From NCBI RefSeq assembly GCF_963675165.1, contig NC_087389.1:3532830-3596829 (forward strand): a stretch of DNA of 64,000 nucleotides, given 5' to 3'. Position numbers and translations under genes: made by a program. The notes beneath the pieces are model-generated. The model did not search any database, had not been told where the DNA came from, and saw nothing but the letters and a program-made list of their open reading frames with translations. Each line of letters opens with the position of its first letter. The stretch's first letter is position 1. The DNA comes from Halichondria panicea (Eukaryota; Porifera; Demospongiae; Suberitida; Halichondriidae). Below are positions 33,616 to 45,947 of the stretch, one piece after another.

Positions 33616-36600
33616 TTGTGCCTCATTATGAGTCCAAGCATAATACGTTTGTTTAAGCTATTGTTAAGTGTCATAATTATTAGAGATAAGATCACTCGCT
33701 GCTCTTTAAGTAGCTTTCAAACCCTTGCAGATTTCATTGTCGTGCTGGCAATCGCACTCTCAATGTGTGTTTCAAGAGAGACTGCAGCAGAGGAGGTTCA
33801 CATCCCAGGATCAAGCAACATTACCAGTCTTGAGGACTATTTATGTTCAGGATTGCGGACAATTGAACCAAACACAATTTTGGTTATTGATGAACGACAA
33901 AGCGTACCGGGTGGTGAATTTTGCATAGTGGAAAATACCACAAACATTACGATTATTGGTGCAGTTGCTGGTGTTACTGTGGAGTGCCTGTACAATACGA
34001 GCACCCAAGAGGGTAGAGGATTCGGTTTTTTCAATGTGAGTGGATTGCATATTAAAAACATTGATTTCGTGAATTGTGGGGCTTTGATTAGTAGCTCAGC
34101 TGCTCGATACATTAATGCTAGCACTGATTTTCATTATCTCGGATATAGACAGAAAACTGTCTTCCTTCTTAACCACTGTATTGATGTCCAACTATCAAAT
34201 GTGATCATCTCCTCTTACTATGGTTTTGCTCTGATCGGAGTTAATCTGTGTGGCAATACTGTATTGGCTAATGTAGAACAGCATAATAGTTCTTCACGTA
34301 TCGTGAGCTGCTCAAAAACTGATTACAGTGCATCTGGAAGTGGAACATATTTGTACTACATTGACTCACCAATTTCAAACATGTGTCAGAAAGGAATCAA
34401 TTTACTGGTCGCAAATATAGTCTCGAAATCCAACAAGAATCAATGCCCCTATCTAAATGTGCAATCCGATCTCAATAAAAATTTTCAAATTCCTGTTTCA
34501 GGTGGTAGTACGCTTGGTTTGACTCATGCACAGACCAACTTTGCGGTAGTAGCACAGCTTGATTTGGTAGTACTAGGTAACGATGATGCAATCACAATTG
34601 GTTCTAGTGTGATTTTGTTTGCAAGTTTCCATACTGACTCGAGTATCACTCTTTCTGGCTTGTATCAAAATAACTGTGGGATCCTAATTGCTACTTACTT
34701 TCAATCTTTCGGTAGAAACACAACATTACTACCAAAGTACAGCCCATTGATTCTAAAAGATCTGAGTTTTATTGAGAATAACTTTCCTCTCTACTCTGTT
34801 TACATCATGGACTTGCAAGCTCTGGCCTCAGGCTACACAGCTTCCATCAACAATGTTATTTGGAAGGGAAATAATCGACCTCAGCTGTTGTATGTGGATA
34901 GCAGTGACACCTCCCGAGATTGTGGCATTCAAATTGAGATAGAAAATGTTTCATGCGTGGAAAATAACCAGAATACCTTGCCTACGACATCTGGTGCATT
35001 CAAATTCATAAGTATTCGCAACATTTCAGTGCTTAGCAACACATACATTTCAGGTGACTCTGTTGGATCTTGCATGCAAGTAGCCTCAAGCAACATTTAT
35101 CTTAGTGGGCACAATTTGACCTTTACTAAAGGTAGAGCGACGTTTGGAGGTGCGCTACAACTGGATGATTATAACTCTTTCCTCTATTTAGTGGAACCAG
35201 TGAAAGTTGTTTTTAGTAACAACACTGCTAAATCAGGAAGTGCAATTTATGCAGCAGATACGTTTAGGCCCGAGGTTCTTGCTGATAATCTTCCATTGTG
35301 TACTCTTCAACTAGTGACCAATTCACCATATACCATTCAAAATATCACTCAAGTGAACATATCTGTGGAATTTTCAATGACAAATGGTGATTCCCTTTCA
35401 GTAAATGCAATGTCTCTCAATACCTTGTGCAATAGTTTGAGTCAACTGAATGGAAGAGATAATTATGGTAAAAATTCACTTTTAGGCACCACAAATTTGA
35501 ATCGCCACATTTTCTCTTTCGAAAATGACACAGATGCTAAACTGTCCTTCTCTAATGGGTTTTGCTATAGTTATAGTGCTGCTGAACAGAACATTAATTG
35601 TACCTGGATGGACCGCGGGCTAACATCATCTTCTAATCACACGTTTACTAGCCCTGTGATTGGATCCATTTCTACTCATCCAGGCAAAAAATTCCTTACT
35701 GTCTTCTATGCTTACGAAGCCTACTATATAATACGAGAATTGAGCAGTCAGAGTTACTGGAGGCTACGAACGAACAATGAAGTCCTCCCAAATGGTGTGA
35801 TAAAACAATCTCTCTCCGTGTCTCTGTTGAATACGTTAGTACTTCCAGAAGGAACAACTGAATTCAATCTGTACCAGCTTCCAAGTCCTTTCCGCTCTCC
35901 AGAACACAACACAGTGCAGCTTGCCCGTGTGCAGGTCCTTCAGTGCCCACCTGGCTTCACGCTCCAAGGTAGCCAAACCAATGAGTGTGACTGTGTAAAA
36001 CTATTGACTCAATCCGGCCTAACTTGTGACGCTAACACCGGTGCTATCGACAATCCTACCGGTACCACATCATGGATCGGCTATAAAAACGGAACAGTGT
36101 ACTTTTCTAGGGAATGTCTTCCAAATCGCTGTGATGGCAATTTACAAGTTGATCTTTCTATTCCCGATTATTCTTGTTTAAACCACCGCTCTGGCCAAAT
36201 TTGCGGACAGTGTGCTCCAGGATACAGTGTTATTTTCGGCTCTGATGTTTGTCAGGTCTGTTCAAATGCTTGGATTCTTACAATCTTTCTGTATGGATTG
36301 GCAGGTATCTTCTTTGTGTTTATTCTCTTTGCTCTCAATCTGACAGTATCAACTGGTACTATATGTGGATTGGTGATTTACTCCAATATACTAAATTTAA
36401 CTGTTCATAGGGTGCTAGCTGATGTCGATGGCATTTATCCAATCTTTCTGCGTGTTTTCATTTCCTTTCTTAATCTTGACATAGGATTTCCTCTTTGCTT
36501 CTATGATGGAATGACCGCAAGTGTGAAATACGGTATGCAGTTTGTATTTCCGCTGTATCTATGGCTGTTAGTCATCATCCTGATTGTGGCATGCAAATAT

Positions 36601-37509
36601 TCTATGCGGTTGGCTAACAAACTCGGATTTGCCTGTGTACAAGTTCTTGCTACCTTACTCTTCTTCTCTTACTCAAAAATTCTTAGCAATGTTTATAGCA
36701 TCTTCACATTTCAAACCGTAAATCTTCAAATTGGTAACAGCAGTGAGATTGAAAGCTTTGCTGTATGGTTTCCAGATGGCCAAAGGTATGCAGAAGGCTC
36801 TCACATTACCCTAATATTCTTTGCCATTACTTTCACGGTTCTACTTTTGTTGCCGTTCACAATCGTACTCACATTTGCATTTTATCTGTTACGATTCAGA
36901 ATAGTTAACAGATTTCTCCCATTCATTGATGCTTACAGTGGACCGTTTGAAAAAAAATTTCGATTTTGGTTCGGTGTCCGATTGTGGGTGATTGTATTTC
37001 TGTTTTTTCTCGACACTGTTTTAGTGAACTACAGTTTTTCAGCCGTGTTTTTTAGTCACAGTATTGTTGTTGGTGGATTGATAGTGATACAAGCATTTCT
37101 CAAACCATTCAGGTGCTCTGTATGTCGCTTGTTGGATCTCTTCTATCTAATGAACTATTGGCTGATTACGGTTACGTACATATACCTGCCAAGCCCTGAC
37201 GATGAGTATGTACGGACAGCTGTTGTGACTTGCCTTGTTAGCTGTGCTTTTGTTGCGTTCATTGGCATCCTAGTATATCAGTTACTCCAAGTTACCAAGA
37301 AAACTAAGTTTCAAAAGGTTGTCAGAGCTAAGATAAAATTGAGAATGCAAAGAAATCAAGGGATTGATGAGAGATATAACCCACTTGGTCAAGTGGATAG
37401 GACCAGCACACGCTCAAGTGAAGGAAGCTCTATTAGCAAGAAAACACATGTAGTGTACGATCCAAGGCATTTTCGTGATTCGATATTTGACTCAGTAAAT
37501 TTAACGTGA
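33616..37509 (+). CDS. Large surface protein: beta-helix ectodomain, Cys-rich module, multipass C-terminus
   Basis: Long open frame of 1297 codons. Residues about 60-770 are rich in Asn, Ser, Thr and Gly with many N-glycosylation sites and short repeated strands, typical of a right-handed parallel beta-helix. A Cys-rich stretch follows (CPPGFTL, QICGQCAPGYSV), resembling ephrin-receptor/GCC2-type modules, then from about residue 885 eight or so hydrophobic helices, including LFALNLTVSTGTICGL and FIDAYSGPFEKKFRFWFG, and a basic tail of about 75 residues. A hydrophobic stretch at residues 40-50 may be the signal peptide. CCCTTGCAG at 33722-33730 looks like a splice acceptor, so the first 38 codons may be intron and the start may lie upstream. 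Proteins of this plan are numerous in sponges and other early animals; ligand and role are unknown. Confidence 0.75.
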   Translation: MCLIMSPSIIRLFKLLLSVIIIRDKITRCSLSSFQTLADFIVVLAIALSMCVSRETAAEEVHIPGSSNITSLEDYLCSGLRTIEPNTILVIDERQSVPGGEFCIVENTTNITIIGAVAGVTVECLYNTSTQEGRGFGFFNVSGLHIKNIDFVNCGALISSSAARYINASTDFHYLGYRQKTVFLLNHCIDVQLSNVIISSYYGFALIGVNLCGNTVLANVEQHNSSSRIVSCSKTDYSASGSGTYLYYIDSPISNMCQKGINLLVANIVSKSNKNQCPYLNVQSDLNKNFQIPVSGGSTLGLTHAQTNFAVVAQLDLVVLGNDDAITIGSSVILFASFHTDSSITLSGLYQNNCGILIATYFQSFGRNTTLLPKYSPLILKDLSFIENNFPLYSVYIMDLQALASGYTASINNVIWKGNNRPQLLYVDSSDTSRDCGIQIEIENVSCVENNQNTLPTTSGAFKFISIRNISVLSNTYISGDSVGSCMQVASSNIYLSGHNLTFTKGRATFGGALQLDDYNSFLYLVEPVKVVFSNNTAKSGSAIYAADTFRPEVLADNLPLCTLQLVTNSPYTIQNITQVNISVEFSMTNGDSLSVNAMSLNTLCNSLSQLNGRDNYGKNSLLGTTNLNRHIFSFENDTDAKLSFSNGFCYSYSAAEQNINCTWMDRGLTSSSNHTFTSPVIGSISTHPGKKFLTVFYAYEAYYIIRELSSQSYWRLRTNNEVLPNGVIKQSLSVSLLNTLVLPEGTTEFNLYQLPSPFRSPEHNTVQLARVQVLQCPPGFTLQGSQTNECDCVKLLTQSGLTCDANTGAIDNPTGTTSWIGYKNGTVYFSRECLPNRCDGNLQVDLSIPDYSCLNHRSGQICGQCAPGYSVIFGSDVCQVCSNAWILTIFLYGLAGIFFVFILFALNLTVSTGTICGLVIYSNILNLTVHRVLADVDGIYPIFLRVFISFLNLDIGFPLCFYDGMTASVKYGMQFVFPLYLWLLVIILIVACKYSMRLANKLGFACVQVLATLLFFSYSKILSNVYSIFTFQTVNLQIGNSSEIESFAVWFPDGQRYAEGSHITLIFFAITFTVLLLLPFTIVLTFAFYLLRFRIVNRFLPFIDAYSGPFEKKFRFWFGVRLWVIVFLFFLDTVLVNYSFSAVFFSHSIVVGGLIVIQAFLKPFRCSVCRLLDLFYLMNYWLITVTYIYLPSPDDEYVRTAVVTCLVSCAFVAFIGILVYQLLQVTKKTKFQKVVRAKIKLRMQRNQGIDERYNPLGQVDRTSTRSSEGSSISKKTHVVYDPRHFRDSIFDSVNLT

Positions 37510-37678
37510 AATATTTGCTCCTGTATAGCTATGTATACCGGTAGCTCTCAGAGCTCTGATAGTCTGCTAAGACTAGTTTGTGAGTGTTTACACAGGAGCA
37601 TAGTGGTTTTGAGTTTTGTGTAGTTTGTACCAGAGTTTGTACGGTATTGTATTTTTTTTAAAGCAAGAGACTGGCTGG

Positions 37679-37789
37679 CCTCGATTTCAGACCGCGGCAT
37701 GAAATCGAGGCTAGTTTTTTAATTGGGGAATTCCTAGTTGGGCGGAGTCCTAACCACATTTACAGGACTCCGCCCAACTAGGGAATTCC
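37679..37789. repeat. Two adjacent hairpins 3' of the receptor gene
   Basis: First, CCTCGATTTCA against TGAAATCGAGG (37679-37713). Second, arms of 25 bp: AATTCCTAGTTGGGCGGAGT and its continuation against its complement, about 37728-37789, with a 12-base loop. They lie 170-280 bp after the stop and may fall in the 3' UTR. Confidence 0.65.
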
Positions 37790-38123
37790 CTTGTAGATTA
37801 TGGGTATTTCCCACTGCAAACTAACTTTCTACCGCAACAAATTTCTGTGAGTGCTGTGCTGTAGAACTCAAGATCAGAGATATCTACATGTAATTGGTAA
37901 GATGTAGCTTACTATACACCTAGACAGATCTAGATCTTGATGTCTGTCTGCATTGACCATCTGGATACCTAACCTAGACTGCAACAGTAGATTATGTACC
38001 TGTTACACAGCATGATATTTGCAGTATAGATCTACATATAGACAGACTGATGCTTTGTCTATTATCCTTTGCTTTATTACAACAGATAGATCTATTCGGC
38101 ATCGAACAGTGAACATTTTCAAT
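37790..38123. other. Region upstream of the TBK1-like start
   Basis: 334 bp between the hairpins and the kinase ATG. It should hold the promoter and 5' UTR of the kinase gene; no specific motif is convincing by eye. Confidence 0.4.
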
Positions 38124-41100
38124 ATGGCAGGTCACCATGATCAAGTGTGCAATACAGCCAACTATGTGTGGAATACTCGTGAGAAGCTTGGCATTGGGGC
38201 CACAGGGGCGGTGTACGTCGGCTACAACAAGGTGAACTAGGGATTGATATGAACCAGTCTAGCCTTGAAAATACGTAGCGTTTTAATATGCCAAAAAGAC
38301 TTAGCCTTAGGACGTACAAAATAACAGGCCCACGTACGAGAAAAATTCATATACTGACATGGCCTTTAATCAGTACAAACTGTCCTCTACTACATCATCA
38401 TATCACTGTTTATTGACGCATACGTAATTTTGTACCGGTATTAGTCTATACAACGTGTAGGTATGTTTAGTATGTGCTCCTGTTAATATTCATAGCTAAT
38501 AAAATTGCTGACCATCATGTGTAATGGACTATACACTGTACGTGCAGCAGTATTACATGATCATAATCAATTGTCCATATTGTACACATGCAGCAATTGT
38601 GTTCACATGTTATACTTTAATATCAGCTTTGTTTGTGTTCGTATTTCCATATTCAATTTCCCGTAAACTGAAATACAAGGGAGCTTCCCTCCACAAAAAT
38701 ATCATTGTGCACAAGATGATTTACTCTTGGAGGCTTCCCCTAATACTATGCTGTCTTAAAATTAAGTAAATGTGAGGGGACCCCCCTAGTAATAAGTCTT
38801 GACGCTGGGTTTCAAACGTGATTTGGTGTTTGTTCCAGGCGAGTGGAGATCGTGTGGCAGTGAAGATGTTCACAGGCGGTCCTCAGTTCAAGTCCATTAA
38901 AAGGGAGATTGATGTTGTGCAGCAGTTAGCCAAACACGAGAACATTGTCTCCCTCTTTGGGGTGGAGGAAGACGTGAGCATGTACTATGCATTATTAAGT
39001 TTTGTAATTATAGCCTTTGGCTACACATACTATATAGTATAGTCATTTGCTATACTAGTGCACTTAATTCATGGGAATAATCACTAGTCTACCACTGGTC
39101 TACTCTGGATTGTCCCTCATAGTGTGTTATAATTGTAAGAATTCAAGGAAAAGTTTCAGTGTGTTCATACTCTCAGGGAAATCTCATCAATTAGTGTAGG
39201 TACTTTCCTATACCAGTGATAATTATATTGACATAACTTCCTGTGTTTGACTACATCCTTACACTACTACCTAGCTGTTTATATATAATAGAGCCATTCC
39301 ATGGAATCATTCCCACAGTATAATTATGTGCGTTTTTCCCTTTGAATACAACCGCTATTAATCCATTACGATTGTTTACCTTTCAACATTAGAATCAATC
39401 AGATCAAAGAACGTATATCCTGTATTATTATTACGTGTACAAGATGTGTGTTGGCTCAAAGTATACCTTCTTTCTGGCATGCTTAGCATGGAGCTCCTCC
39501 CAGTGTAAAATGCAATCAAAAATGCATTTGTTTTAGCATCAAAACGTGACCAACAATACTTAGCTATGCTCACAGCTGCAATTAAGCCTGTAACATCATG
39601 CACTTTAAACTTGGTCTGTTTACAATCTAAGCCTTCATTGTGTGATTTTGAGTTGAAATTAAATTGCGTGTAATCAGGATACAAGGGGGAAATTCCATAC
39701 AATAATTATATCCACATTCAATATATGCATTCTCTACTATGACTTGCTATATAATATCTCCCCCTATTGGGTCCCCCCCCCCATACAGCGTAACTACCAC
39801 AGTCGGGTGATCATTATGGAGCTTTGCACGAGTGGCAGCTTGTTTGACGTTATTGACTCCCCAGAGAATGCATACGGGCTCTGTGAGACAGAGTTTAAAC
39901 AGGTCATATATGACGTAGGTGAGCAAACTCGATCACTCTTACAAACAGATTCTTGGTCGTGGATGAAGAATATTATCTTTTTCTACCCCTCTCGCCCCTG
40001 TCTGACTTTAGACCACTTAACTTGTTCGCCAACTTTGCAATAGCCCATGTTGAAGTTTCAATCAACTCTGATAGGAGCCTATAAAAAAAATCGATATGTT
40101 CCTACCTGCATGGTCTGGAACCATTATGTCCTCCTGTTGGTGTATTATAATTATAAGTTGTTTTACATGCAGTAGGATTCGTAGTCTAATACATGCAGTT
40201 GCATTTTAGGTAACTATCGTACATATGTTGATTTTCCTCTCAGCCAAAGGACTGCAGCATCTCCGTCAGCACAATTTTGTGCACAGAGACATCAAGCCGG
40301 GAAATATCATGAGGTGTCAGAAACCAGATGGAAGGTGCGCACGTAGTTACAATGTACTTGTAGTACGTGCATGTATCCGTGGTTGGTCTATTGTATGTGT
40401 ACGCATTAGTAGCCTGACCAATCGGGCTGGCCAACTGCTGAACCAACGAAGCTCCCGTTAATGACATTTAGTACCCTAATAGTACAAAGTTTAGTAAAGT
40501 CATTCAAATTTGCTGGCGTTCATACTGCATGGTTGACGATACTAGCTGTTACGTATTGCTGCAGCTTTGTTTTCAAGCTAGCCGACTTTGGTACTGCCCG
40601 TGAGCTAGAGCCTGGAGAGAGGTTCATCTCCCTCCATGGCACAGAGGAGTACCTCTACCCTGGCATGTATGAGAGGGCTCTCATCAACCCTCAGAAGAAA
40701 GAGCAGTTTTCAGCTAAGGTGGGTAGAGTTAATGGTGTATGAGACTCCTTTATTGTCGTATTCAAATTGAGTGCTGCTAAATAGAAACATGGAACCATCA
40801 CTGCTAATTCTCTGCAACTTTGAAAAAGAAATATTTTGACTATACATGTAATTATTTTTTCTAGGTTGATCTTTGGAGTGTTGGTGCCACTTTTTTCCAT
40901 GCTGCCACTGGCAGACTGCCCTTTCAGGCGTTTAGAAAAAGAGAGGACAGGGACCAAATGTATGTGAACCAGTGTGTGTGTGTGGGGTGAGGTGTGAGTG
41001 GGTGTGTGGGGTGAGGTGTGTGGGGGGTGTGGGTGATGTGCGTGAGAGGGTGTTGCATCTGAAGGGTGTGTCAGTTGAGCTATCAAAAGCACGTTACAAT

Positions 41101-44100
41101 CTTTTGTCTAATTGTATACACCTGTCACATTTTCACTTTACAAATGTGAAATGCCTTTGTGGATGTTGTTCCTTACTATCAACAGTGTTTGTAGCTACTC
41201 CCACCACCTCCTATGCAGGTTCAGGATAATCTCTGAAAAGAAAAGTGGAATGGTGTCTGGCTGGCAGACTGAGTCCCAGGGCCAAGTCAAATATAGCTCA
41301 ACACTGCCAACTGACATAAGGCTTTCTCAGTAAGTTGGCTAGAACTATGTGTTTCATGTATCGCGTTAATTATGCCTCGGTGCGCATGCGCAAGCGAGGT
41401 ATATGGTAGTGTGTTTGTGTGTCTGTGTGTGTGTGTAGACTGCTACAGCTGCTCAAAGATGAATCAAGTGCAAGTAAGAGTTTCTATAGGCTTCTAGTCA
41501 TGTTTACATTTGTGGATTTGCGAAATAATGCTTTGTTCTCGAGTTATGCCTAGTTTTGCTTACTTGGAATGCCATTGCAGCCTTTTCAGAAGAGCATGTA
41601 GCCAAACTTGTTTACCGAGTGTTGCTACTCTACTTAGTAGTTAGCTCTGTATTAGAACGCTAGCTATGGTAGCTGCAAGAGTGAGAAGAGAGCTGCAAGG
41701 CTCTGTTATAATGCAGCCATTAATTTTAGACTTGAACTTTTGGCATCGATCGTTTTTAACAACAATCATGGTCGATCATTACCCACTCTCTGAGTTTTTG
41801 CATGCAGCAAATGTAGCTTTGGCATCTCCACCGAGGCATTAGCACCTGCGGTGCTTTCATTTTAATTTGTTTAATGGCCGATCTAGCATGTAGATCTACG
41901 TGCAGTATATGAAATTACTTTATTTCCCCTCCATTAATTATATTAATCCCTTAGGGGAATGTCCCAGCTAATTAGAGATGTTCTCGCGGGAGTGATGGAA
42001 AACGACATTAACAAGATGTGGGAGTTTGACATGTTCTTCAAGCAGATCGAGCTGATACACAGGAAGAAGGTGGGCCTGTATACATGTAGTAGCTACTGAC
42101 TCTGGCACCAGTACATAGATCGAGGCTTTTCAATAGGTGCATGAACTCAAAGTAGTGTGAGAGCTGTAGGGAAATACACAGTCTAGTATTAATTTTTGCT
42201 TGTTGTATGATGTTACTGCTCATAGGTTGTGGATGTGTTCTGTGTGTACTCCTGCACCTGTCACAAGATATTTATTGACCCTGATGACACAAGTGGGTAC
42301 GTATATATTTTCTCGCATTATCCAGCACGACAATTAACTCCTACTTTTTACTACTCATTGTATGTTTGAAATAGGATATCAATTCCCCAAAAGGTTGTAT
42401 TTAACTATTGTACTATGTTTGTTCAGACAATTAAGACTCATGGAGGGCATTCATACTCAGACTGGCCTGCCATTGGACCAACAAGAATTGTTCTTTGAGA
42501 ACCTTCCTTTCCAGCCGGGAGAGCCAATGCTAGCATCCAACCTACCCTCCACAACCGCCGATCGGCCCATCACAGTGTTTGGGGGCACCAGTAAGAAGGC
42601 ACTGGACCTATACTCACCACCGATGCGTGAGTTGCATGTTTCCCATGCAGATACCAATAACTTAGGAGTGTGTGTTTTAATAGAATTATCACGTTGGTGC
42701 ACCACTAGTATTCAAATGTTGTGGTGAGCATAATTATCTCATCCACCAATTTTCATGCATAATGAATATAATGATCGCTAATATTATATGCCCCCCCCTC
42801 CCCTATATACAGCGTCTGCGCTCTCAGCCCCTCAGGGACTGGCGCTGGAAGCTGACCTCCGGTTTGCCAAAGAGTGCACCAAGGTCGTCTACAACTTTAA
42901 ACACCATGTGGAACAGTTGGAAAGAGTCTATAGACTCATGCATCAGTCGGCTCTATGTTACGGGTGAGATTATAATGCTGCAATCAATACAAGCAATGAC
43001 ATGTGCATCGGTACTGTGCTGAGAGCATTCCATAAATGTGTGAAAAAAACGATTTGGCAGCAAAGTAAATTATTTGTGTGTCCATGAACGTTACATGCAC
43101 TTTCCTTTAACTATGCACGATGCTTACGATTACAGATGCAACTTTTCTATACAGGTACACAGTGAAACACGAGTTCTTTCTACTGGAAGGGAGGCTGTTG
43201 GCCATCGAGCATCTCACCAGTGCCACCTGCAGGATGCTCAGTAGTCAGATGTCTGGGTACGGGAGAATTATTGACAAATTAATGGCTGACTGTTTTATAG
43301 TGCAGTCGTTTAGAGTGAATACCCTAGGCACTTTTTCTTCACAATTTGTGCCTTGCTATTAGAGTAGGCTTCCTTTCAGTGCAGCTCTCAAACTGCCTGC
43401 ATATAATTTTATAGGATATTTTAGTCATTATTATGTTTCGTCATTCTCTTTTGTGGCTGTTTATGATTTAAAGTTTCAATGCCCATATGTAGGTTGACCA
43501 GTATGAGTGAGACAGTGTCCGCCCTGAATCAAGTCACCTCTGGAAGTATGTATAATCATTGTGGTACTGTGAACATTGGCATGCTCTAAAGTCAAGCTAG
43601 GGAATATACTCTAGTATGTTCATTCTCTCTATGCAGGGTTTCAGGATGATATTCAAGCACTTGTGAGAGAAATAACTAAAAAGGAAGACATGATAAATTC
43701 GGTGTGTTGTCCTTTTTTTATTTACAAAATAGTTAATTCACAAGTGTACTGTTGTTGAAAGTGAGCATGCATCCGAGGCACAACCTTTAACACCTGATTG
43801 ATTGTTCTTACAGTGTTTCCTGTTGCCCATATCATACTCCACTGTTTAACTTCACTTTTGCATAACTATGCAGGTAAATACAAAGCCTCAGGATCTTCGT
43901 ATCAAGATTGAAGAGCACAAAAAGGACTTTGCATTCCAAGACAACCTCTGGGACAGCAAGAAAGGAGCGGATGTTTTTCATCGGAGGTGAGGTTATAACT
44001 GGAAACTTTTGTGGAGAAATGCGTGTCACGTAATTATTGTGTCATATAGATATAATTATGTATCATACTGAATGCTAGCTGCATGCTATATTGGCGTATA

Positions 44101-45947
44101 TATTTCAGTATGATTATAATAATAGTACCCATTAAAAGTCCTATAGTATTCCTAAGTAGTCAAATTTGTGTCTCTTGAAAATCGTCAATGTAGCATGCAC
44201 AATTGTACGTCCACCACACTCCTATATCTAGTGATGTTTCAGTATGTGTATTCAGCCATGCTATGTTTCTCTGCCCAGCATTGAATCGATACAGTACCTG
44301 GTAGCGATAGTGGACAAAGACTTCAAAGCATTTCAGAGAGACAGAAAACACAAATGTGAGAATTTCCTTACAGAAATAATATTAAGTTGGTTCAACCATG
44401 CACTTTTTTTTCAGCTTTGAACACACATGACCAGAAGGTGCATGGATTCACAAAGTGAGTTTCAAAGTGAAGTTGTGTATGTACGTGTTACTTGTAAAAT
44501 GACTGTTTTCTTTCTCCCCCTTGCAGAACTCGGCTCCAGCAGAGACTGGGAGAGGCCCAAGAGAAGGTCGTGACCTTGCTCTCTGCCAGGATGCAAGTGC
44601 ACGGGAGCCTCACCGACTGGTTACTGTGAGTGCATGGGACGTGTAGACATGTGTAGCAAGGGGACAGATCCTGTTAGCTTTTGGTTTTATGATAGGAGGG
44701 CCTGACTTGTGAGAGTGATTATCTACTCCTTCCAAACTATACATGCATGAACAATATAACATACCAAAGTGGTTGATTTACAAACTGAACAGCACAGTTA
44801 TACTAGATGACATCATTGTTATGTTACATGCACTTTATTAACGTAATTTGTGTGCTTGCACTTTGTAGGAGAATGATTCCCCTGAGGGCTGATGTGGCTC
44901 TGATTAGTCAGTTTATTGACAAGCACTCTGATGAATGTAACAGCACCCTGCGACAAGCAGATCAGGTGAACAGGAAATCTAGTTGTTTGGATTGTGTCCT
45001 TAATTGGATTCTAAGTTTAATTAAGTACGAAGCTTACCTTAAATGTTATTGTTATAAACGGGAACGGGTATTAATTTGTAAATTATATCCACGCTAATTA
45101 AAACGCATTATTATAATGTATTTTTGATAGTATGATAAGCAAACGAGCTAGCCCTTTTTTCATCTATATCTGACTCCAAACTTTCCATTCAACCTTAAAC
45201 TCGTATTTATGCATCTTTTGACAAATATTGTGCTAATGAAATTCGCTGCAAATCCGCCAAAATTAGTACCCTAAAAACAGAGAAAAATCTGAAAAGTGTA
45301 TACAACAACTGGGTATAGGACAGTAGCTGAGTGGTTTGTGTATCATCAATAATTATGCCCACAGTGGGAGAATGAACATAAGAGGTATCTGGAGATGGTG
45401 AACCAGAAGATAGCCTCTGGTGGGTTTGGTCAGCCTGCGAGGATGCCCAAGTTTCAACCAGATGTGATTGAAATACCAAGGTAGGTTGGTTTGAATGAGA
45501 TAATTATGAGTGCAATGTACGTATAGTGACTCTGTTGTGACTATTCTATGTAGACATCTGTGTGCTCGCCTGCAACAATCCAGAAATGAGCTGTCAACGG
45601 CGGTTGGACAGCAGAAAGAATTGCTTATCAGGTGTGCTGAACGCTAAATTTCTTAGACTGGACCCATGATCGACCCATGCATGACCAATCCTACCCGGAC
45701 AGGTCCCTGTTTATTACAGACAATGAAGGCGCTTAATTAGTCTAACATGTACAATAACGATGCATAGATGTATATTATATGATGCATAGATGTATTCTCC
45801 AAGTATAGTGTTTACTCGTACCCTAGATTAAGGAAGCCACCAATGTCAATGTTTTCCTTTTCTTGCTGCAGACTAAATAAGATTTCCGTCAGCAGCGATG
45901 ATGCTAACAGTCCTCACACTGGCAAACACTTGACCTCAAGAAATTAG
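38124..45947 (+). CDS. TBK1: TBK1/IKK-epsilon-like serine/threonine kinase, complete
   Basis: IKK-related kinase; vertebrate relatives act downstream of innate sensors and phosphorylate IRF-type factors and autophagy receptors. 22 exons: 38124-38231, 38839-38973, 39789-39918, 40244-40334, 40565-40718, 40865-40959, 41219-41329, 41955-42069, 42226-42296, 42427-42626, 42813-42963, 43155-43256, 43493-43545, 43637-43701, 43874-43986, 44279-44355, 44415-44454, 44527-44625, 44869-44965, 45365-45480, 45554-45631, 45872-45947. All phases close for 758 residues (vertebrate TBK1 is about 730). Kinase motifs: [25 protein letters not shown] (Asp140), DFGTARE, and [10 protein letters not shown] with the activation-loop Ser near 177. 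A ubiquitin-like domain follows ([25 protein letters not shown]), then a long helical scaffold/dimerisation region. A GCCTCGG repeat lies in the seventh intron. Orthology to TBK1 versus IKK-epsilon cannot be split here. Confidence 0.93.
41372..41862. repeat. Interspersed GCCTCGG repeat, copy 3
   Basis: Same block order as 15954-16555 and 16697-17275 (GCCTCGGTGCGCATGCGC, GT-rich tract, AAGTGCAAGTAAGAGTTTCT, end CCACCGAGGCATTAGCACC). It lies in a TBK1-like intron. Confidence 0.7.

Noticed and set aside
33837-34124. Minus-strand frames opposite the beta-helix receptor
   Set aside because: Shadows of the 1297-codon frame.
40691-41092. 133-codon minus-strand frame with His/Pro/Thr repeats
   Set aside because: Translation of the GTGTGGGGTGAGG simple repeat in a TBK1 intron.
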